Below are positions 6,726 through 9,124 of a stretch of 9,124 nucleotides of DNA, piece after piece (the stretch's first letter is position 1; each line of letters opens with the position of its first letter). Below the pieces are notes generated by a model. That model was not told the DNA's origin and ran no database searches. It saw only the letters and a list, made by a program, of their open reading frames with translations. A program made the translations under genes and the position numbers. This DNA comes from Pseudomonadota bacterium (GTDB lineage Bacteria > Pseudomonadota > Alphaproteobacteria > Sphingomonadales > Sphingomonadaceae): NCBI GenBank assembly GCA_023394965.1, contig JAEWZX010000011.1, positions 1 through 9,124 on the forward strand, given 5' to 3'.

Positions 6726-8780
6726 TCAGTCCACCGGCTGCAACCCTAGGGCAAAGCCCCCGCCCGCTTCCATCGTTAGGGTTAGTGATTCACCGCCGAT
6801 GATTTCACGTGTTTCTCGGGCCATGGCAAAGCGATTGCCATCTATCCCGCCGCCTTCTGCGTCGCGCCAGATTTCCGCGGTGTAGCGCTTGCCCCTTGGC
6901 AGGAAGGAAAGATCAATCGCGATTTCGCGACGCTCATCATCGGTAACTCCGCCAACCCACCAGTCTTGGTTCCCGCAGCGCTGGCGCGCGACGACCGCGT
7001 ATTTGCCGATTTCGCCCGCCAGTACGCGGGTCTGTTCCCAATCAACGGGGACCTGCTCGATAAAAGCCAGCGCATTGGGATGCTTGAGGTAATTCTCCGG
7101 CAGGTCGGCCGCCATTTGGATGGGTGAATAGATCACGACGTAGTCAGCCAGTTGGCGGGCGAGCGTATTGGGAATCGCGCGGCTGTCGCGACCTTCCAGA
7201 CTGACAATACCCGGAGTCAGATCGAATGGGCCCGAAAGCATGCGGGTAAACAGCAGTGTCGGCTCATGGCTCGGTGGATTGGGCGGCTCCCCCCAAGCGT
7301 TGTATTCCGTCCCACGGGCACCTTCGCGAGTTATGAGGTTCGGATAGGTCCGCCTGAGACCTGTGTCCTTGATCGGTTCATGAGCGTTGACCGCGACGTG
7401 GTGCTCGGCAGCCCGCTCCGCCACATGGACATGGTGACGCGCCATGTACTGACCGTCATGATATTCCCACTGCTCGGTCCCGTCGGGATCTTCGCGCAGC
7501 ACGCCTCCTGCATCGGCAACGTAGCCGGTCTTCACCGAATGGATGCCGTAGCGTTGATAATAGTCGAAAGCTGCCTCAAGCTGGCGTTCGTAAAGGCCGG
7601 CGTTACCGGCAGTTTCATGGTGCCCCATGATCTCGACCCCCTTTTCGCGTGCGTATTTGGCGATGCGGTCCATGTCGAAATCCGGATAGGCGACCGCGAA
7701 CTGGAAATTCCGGCCGCTCTCACTCCACCAGCCCTCGTTCCAGCCTTCGACGAGAACCGAGCCAAAGCCATGGGCAGCGGCGAAGTCGATGTATTCCAGC
7801 ACGTTTCTGGTGGTTGCGCCATGCTTCGGCCCAGCGTTCCAGCTCCATTTATCGAGATGCATTCCCCACCAGATACCCACGTATTTGTGCGGCTTGATCC
7901 AGCTGACATCGCCCAGCCGGTTGGGTTCGTTGAGATTGAGAATGATGTCGGCAGCGGCATAGAGCGCAGGCGCGTCGTCCCCGATCAGGATGGTGCGCCA
8001 GGGTGTTTCGAAAGGGGCTTCCCTCCGTACTTTCCAACGCTGGGAGGATGGAGCGAGGCGGGTGCGGAAGCGTTGGTTGTCGATGCGCTGCAGCCAGAAG
8101 CCGGAATAGTCGACCAGCGCCGCTTCGTGAATCGCGATATGGAGCCCGTCGGAGCGGCGGAAAGTGATCGGCGAATGGGCCGTGCCGACCTGATTGGCGG
8201 GCGTGTGATTGTAGAGATATTCGTAACGATTCCAGTCACCTCCGGGAATCCACCACGCTTCCGCCTCGCCCGAAATGGCGAATTCTGTCAGCTCTTCATC
8301 GATCATCACATCGGTCAGCTGGGGCTGGTCGGGAAAGGCGAAACGGAAGCCCAGACCATCGTCGAACACCCTGACAATCACGTCAATCACCCGCTTGATC
8401 TTGCCCTGTTCGATCATCGGCACCCGTAGTTCGTTGTACCGATCGACGACCAGCCGGCTTTCGCCCCACGGCTGTTCCCAGGTGCTGTCCGCGCTCGCGC
8501 GGACCGGATCACCCAGCTCGATGCCGTTGCCCCACTTACCGGCCCCGCGCAGCAGGAACCCCATTTGCGAGGGGTCGATCACCGGCGTCCCGTCACGGTC
8601 GACCGAATATTTCGGCAGTCCTTCCACGGTGGTGAGCGCAAAACACAGCCGCCCATTGGGCGAGCACTGGCGATATTCCGCGCTATCCTGAGCGGCCACG
8701 CCGCCAACCGGCACAAACGCCATGAACAGCGCGCCGAAAACCGCCAGTCCGCCGTGGTTACGCAATAATGACCCGATCAT
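6726..8780 (-). CDS. GH97 family glycoside hydrolase, probable inverting alpha-glucosidase (SusB-like)
   Basis: Secreted, calcium-dependent exo-enzyme of 684 residues acting on alpha-linked sugar ends. The ATG at 8780 follows AGGAGG. Residues 1-30 are a signal peptide cleaved after VAA. An N-terminal beta-sandwich spans about 35-285, a TIM barrel about 295-575 (KYVGIWWGMHLDKWSW), and a C-terminal beta domain the rest. Active-site residues align with Bacteroides SusB: Glu389 in GHHET (SusB Glu439, base), Glu468 in NAHEPIK (Glu508, base/calcium), Glu486 in REGARG (Glu526, calcium) and Glu492 in GTEYN (Glu532, acid). Glu187 in RYEYLY may be the remaining calcium ligand. Spacings 468-486-492 match SusB exactly. 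The retaining alpha-galactosidase branch has an Asp nucleophile in place of this base pattern; here VKTGYV is seen at that strand. About ten extra residues lie between the two bases. It is divergent from the sugar permease and convergent with the sulfatase. No lipobox, so soluble periplasmic. Confidence 0.92.
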   Translation of the reverse strand: MIGSLLRNHGGLAVFGALFMAFVPVGGVAAQDSAEYRQCSPNGRLCFALTTVEGLPKYSVDRDGTPVIDPSQMGFLLRGAGKWGNGIELGDPVRASADSTWEQPWGESRLVVDRYNELRVPMIEQGKIKRVIDVIVRVFDDGLGFRFAFPDQPQLTDVMIDEELTEFAISGEAEAWWIPGGDWNRYEYLYNHTPANQVGTAHSPITFRRSDGLHIAIHEAALVDYSGFWLQRIDNQRFRTRLAPSSQRWKVRREAPFETPWRTILIGDDAPALYAAADIILNLNEPNRLGDVSWIKPHKYVGIWWGMHLDKWSWNAGPKHGATTRNVLEYIDFAAAHGFGSVLVEGWNEGWWSESGRNFQFAVAYPDFDMDRIAKYAREKGVEIMGHHETAGNAGLYERQLEAAFDYYQRYGIHSVKTGYVADAGGVLREDPDGTEQWEYHDGQYMARHHVHVAERAAEHHVAVNAHEPIKDTGLRRTYPNLITREGARGTEYNAWGEPPNPPSHEPTLLFTRMLSGPFDLTPGIVSLEGRDSRAIPNTLARQLADYVVIYSPIQMAADLPENYLKHPNALAFIEQVPVDWEQTRVLAGEIGKYAVVARQRCGNQDWWVGGVTDDERREIAIDLSFLPRGKRYTAEIWRDAEGGGIDGNRFAMARETREIIGGESLTLTMEAGGGFALGLQPVD

Positions 8781-8837
8781 CTCTACCTCCTGAAAAACAG
8801 GGCTAGGCGTTCGCGGCGCGCGGTTCCAGAAATTTCG

Positions 8838-8851
8838 TGCAACCGGTTACA
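8838..8851. promoter_or_regulatory. LacI-family operator, second copy (TGCAACCGGTTACA)
   Basis: This imperfect palindrome (TGCAACC / GGTTACA, six of seven pairs matching) is centred on CG. Read on the - strand it is TGTAACCGGTTGCA, identical to the 2540-2553 site at 12 of 14 positions and at the whole core TGTAACCGGTT. It lies 57 bp from the GH97 start and 81 bp from the transporter start, so one repressor could control both directions and link this pair to the receptor/GH3/sulfatase genes. Confidence 0.6.
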
Positions 8852-8880
8852 TTCTTGGCTATTCCGACGATCGAGAGAGC

Positions 8881-8899
8881 CCGTTCCGAGCCGAAACGG
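8881..8899 (+). other. Small hairpin upstream of the transporter ribosome site
   Basis: The 19-nt stretch starting CCGTTCCG and ending CGAAACGG can fold with seven pairs and one C-A mismatch around a three-base loop. It lies 18 nt before the Shine-Dalgarno sequence. It may be part of the mRNA leader of the transporter, or simply chance in GC-rich DNA. Confidence 0.2.
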
Positions 8900-8917
8900 C
8901 AACAGATGGGCGCACCT

Positions 8918-8924
8918 GGGAGGA
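8918..8924 (+). promoter_or_regulatory. Ribosome binding site of the MFS transporter gene
   Basis: GGGAGGA lies eight bases upstream of the ATG at 8933 and supports that start for the truncated transporter gene. Confidence 0.65.
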
Positions 8925-8932
8925 TTACTGAG

Positions 8933-9124
8933 ATGGCACTGGCCCCTGAAGTTGCGACGAGCACGGACCCGGCTGTGGTCGAGGATGGCGGCACTGACAT
9001 TCATGCGCCGGGGCTGAACTATTTCGTGTTCGGCCTGTTCTTCATCTTCGGCGGCATCACGTCCCTGAACGATGTGATCATCCCGAAGCTGAAAGAGCTC
9101 TTCACGCTCAATTACACGCAGGCC
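8933..9124 (+). CDS. MFS sugar transporter, FucP/GluP (FHS) family, N-terminal part (partial)
   Basis: The first 64 codons of an inner-membrane proton-coupled sugar permease; the gene continues past the right edge. About 28 polar, acidic residues form a cytoplasmic N-terminus. The first membrane segment starts near residue 29 (LNYFVFGLFFIFGGIT) and runs into SLNDVIIPKLKELF. This aromatic/glycine-rich segment followed by Asn-Asp and a Pro is the pattern of the fucose/glucose/galactose:H+ symporter family, where the Asp in the Asn-Asp pair takes part in proton coupling. Here it is Asp47. The gene is divergent from GH97 and shares its operator region, which suggests it imports the monosaccharide released by the periplasmic hydrolases. 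The sugar specificity cannot be read from this fragment. Confidence 0.85.
   Translation, partial: MALAPEVATSTDPAVVEDGGTDIHAPGLNYFVFGLFFIFGGITSLNDVIIPKLKELFTLNYTQA

Larger units (their letters stand above)
8781..8932. promoter_or_regulatory. Divergent promoter region between GH97 and MFS sugar transporter
   Basis: This 152-bp gap holds the second copy of the operator (8838-8851), ribosome sites for both genes (AGGAGG on the - strand near 8786-8791; GGGAGGA at 8918-8924 on the + strand) and a small hairpin at 8881-8899. I cannot pick convincing -35/-10 pairs for either direction by eye. Confidence 0.55.

Noticed and set aside
7152..8429. A 425-codon open frame on the + strand opposite GH97
   Set aside because: It is fully antisense to a GH97 gene with a signal peptide, all catalytic residues and a good ribosome site; the translation matches no family I know and arises from GC-rich codon bias.
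6726..8780. GH97 as a retaining alpha-galactosidase
   Set aside because: The sequence has the glutamate base in GHHET and no obvious Asp nucleophile at the equivalent strand (VKTGYV), which fits the inverting alpha-glucosidase branch better.
1..9124. RNA genes, CRISPR arrays, phage or defence genes
   Set aside because: I saw no tRNA- or rRNA-like sequence, no regularly spaced repeats, and almost all of the sequence is accounted for by the listed genes.

Overview
The window looks like part of a carbohydrate-utilisation locus from an alphaproteobacterium, most likely Sphingomonadales (Erythrobacteraceae or Sphingomonadaceae type). The taxonomic guess rests on the GC-rich coding style, the Oar/carboxypeptidase-regulatory type TonB receptor, the GH97 enzyme next to an FucP-like sugar permease, and a transposase tail of a kind I associate with that order. 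It is inference, not a database result.

Layout, left to right: (1) 1-128 is the 3' end of an IS5-superfamily transposase gene on the + strand. (2) 129-2444, - strand, is a TonB-dependent receptor with an intact signal peptide, carboxypeptidase-regulatory-like domain, plug and most of its barrel. Its C-terminal strands are missing where the insertion sequence begins. (3) 2445-2644 is a divergent promoter region with a LacI-type palindromic operator at 2540-2553. (4) 2645-4978 (+) encodes a GH3 lipoprotein beta-glucosidase (BglX-like). (5) 4983-6677 (+) encodes a lipoprotein sulfatase of the formylglycine-dependent S1 type, only 4 nt behind GH3 and probably translationally coupled. (6) 6678-6725 is a short convergent gap with an 8-bp inverted repeat. 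(7) 6726-8780 (-) encodes a secreted GH97 enzyme with the residues of the inverting alpha-glucosidase type. (8) 8781-8932 is a second divergent promoter region with a near-identical operator at 8838-8851. (9) 8933-9124 (+) is the start of an MFS sugar transporter of the FucP/GluP (FHS) family, cut by the window edge.

Taken together the genes make a plausible uptake and degradation path. The TonB receptor would import an oligosaccharide through the outer membrane. The sulfatase and the GH3 enzyme, both lipid-anchored, would remove sulfate and beta-linked sugars. The GH97 enzyme would cut alpha-linked sugars in the periplasm, and the MFS permease would take up the monosaccharide. The same palindrome in both divergent promoter regions suggests one LacI-family repressor, encoded outside the window, controls all of it. 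In this strain the receptor is broken by the insertion sequence, so the pathway may lack its own outer-membrane importer. I see no RNA gene, CRISPR array, phage gene or defence system here. The most notable points are the IS-disrupted receptor, the shared operator and the sulfatase-GH3-GH97 combination.
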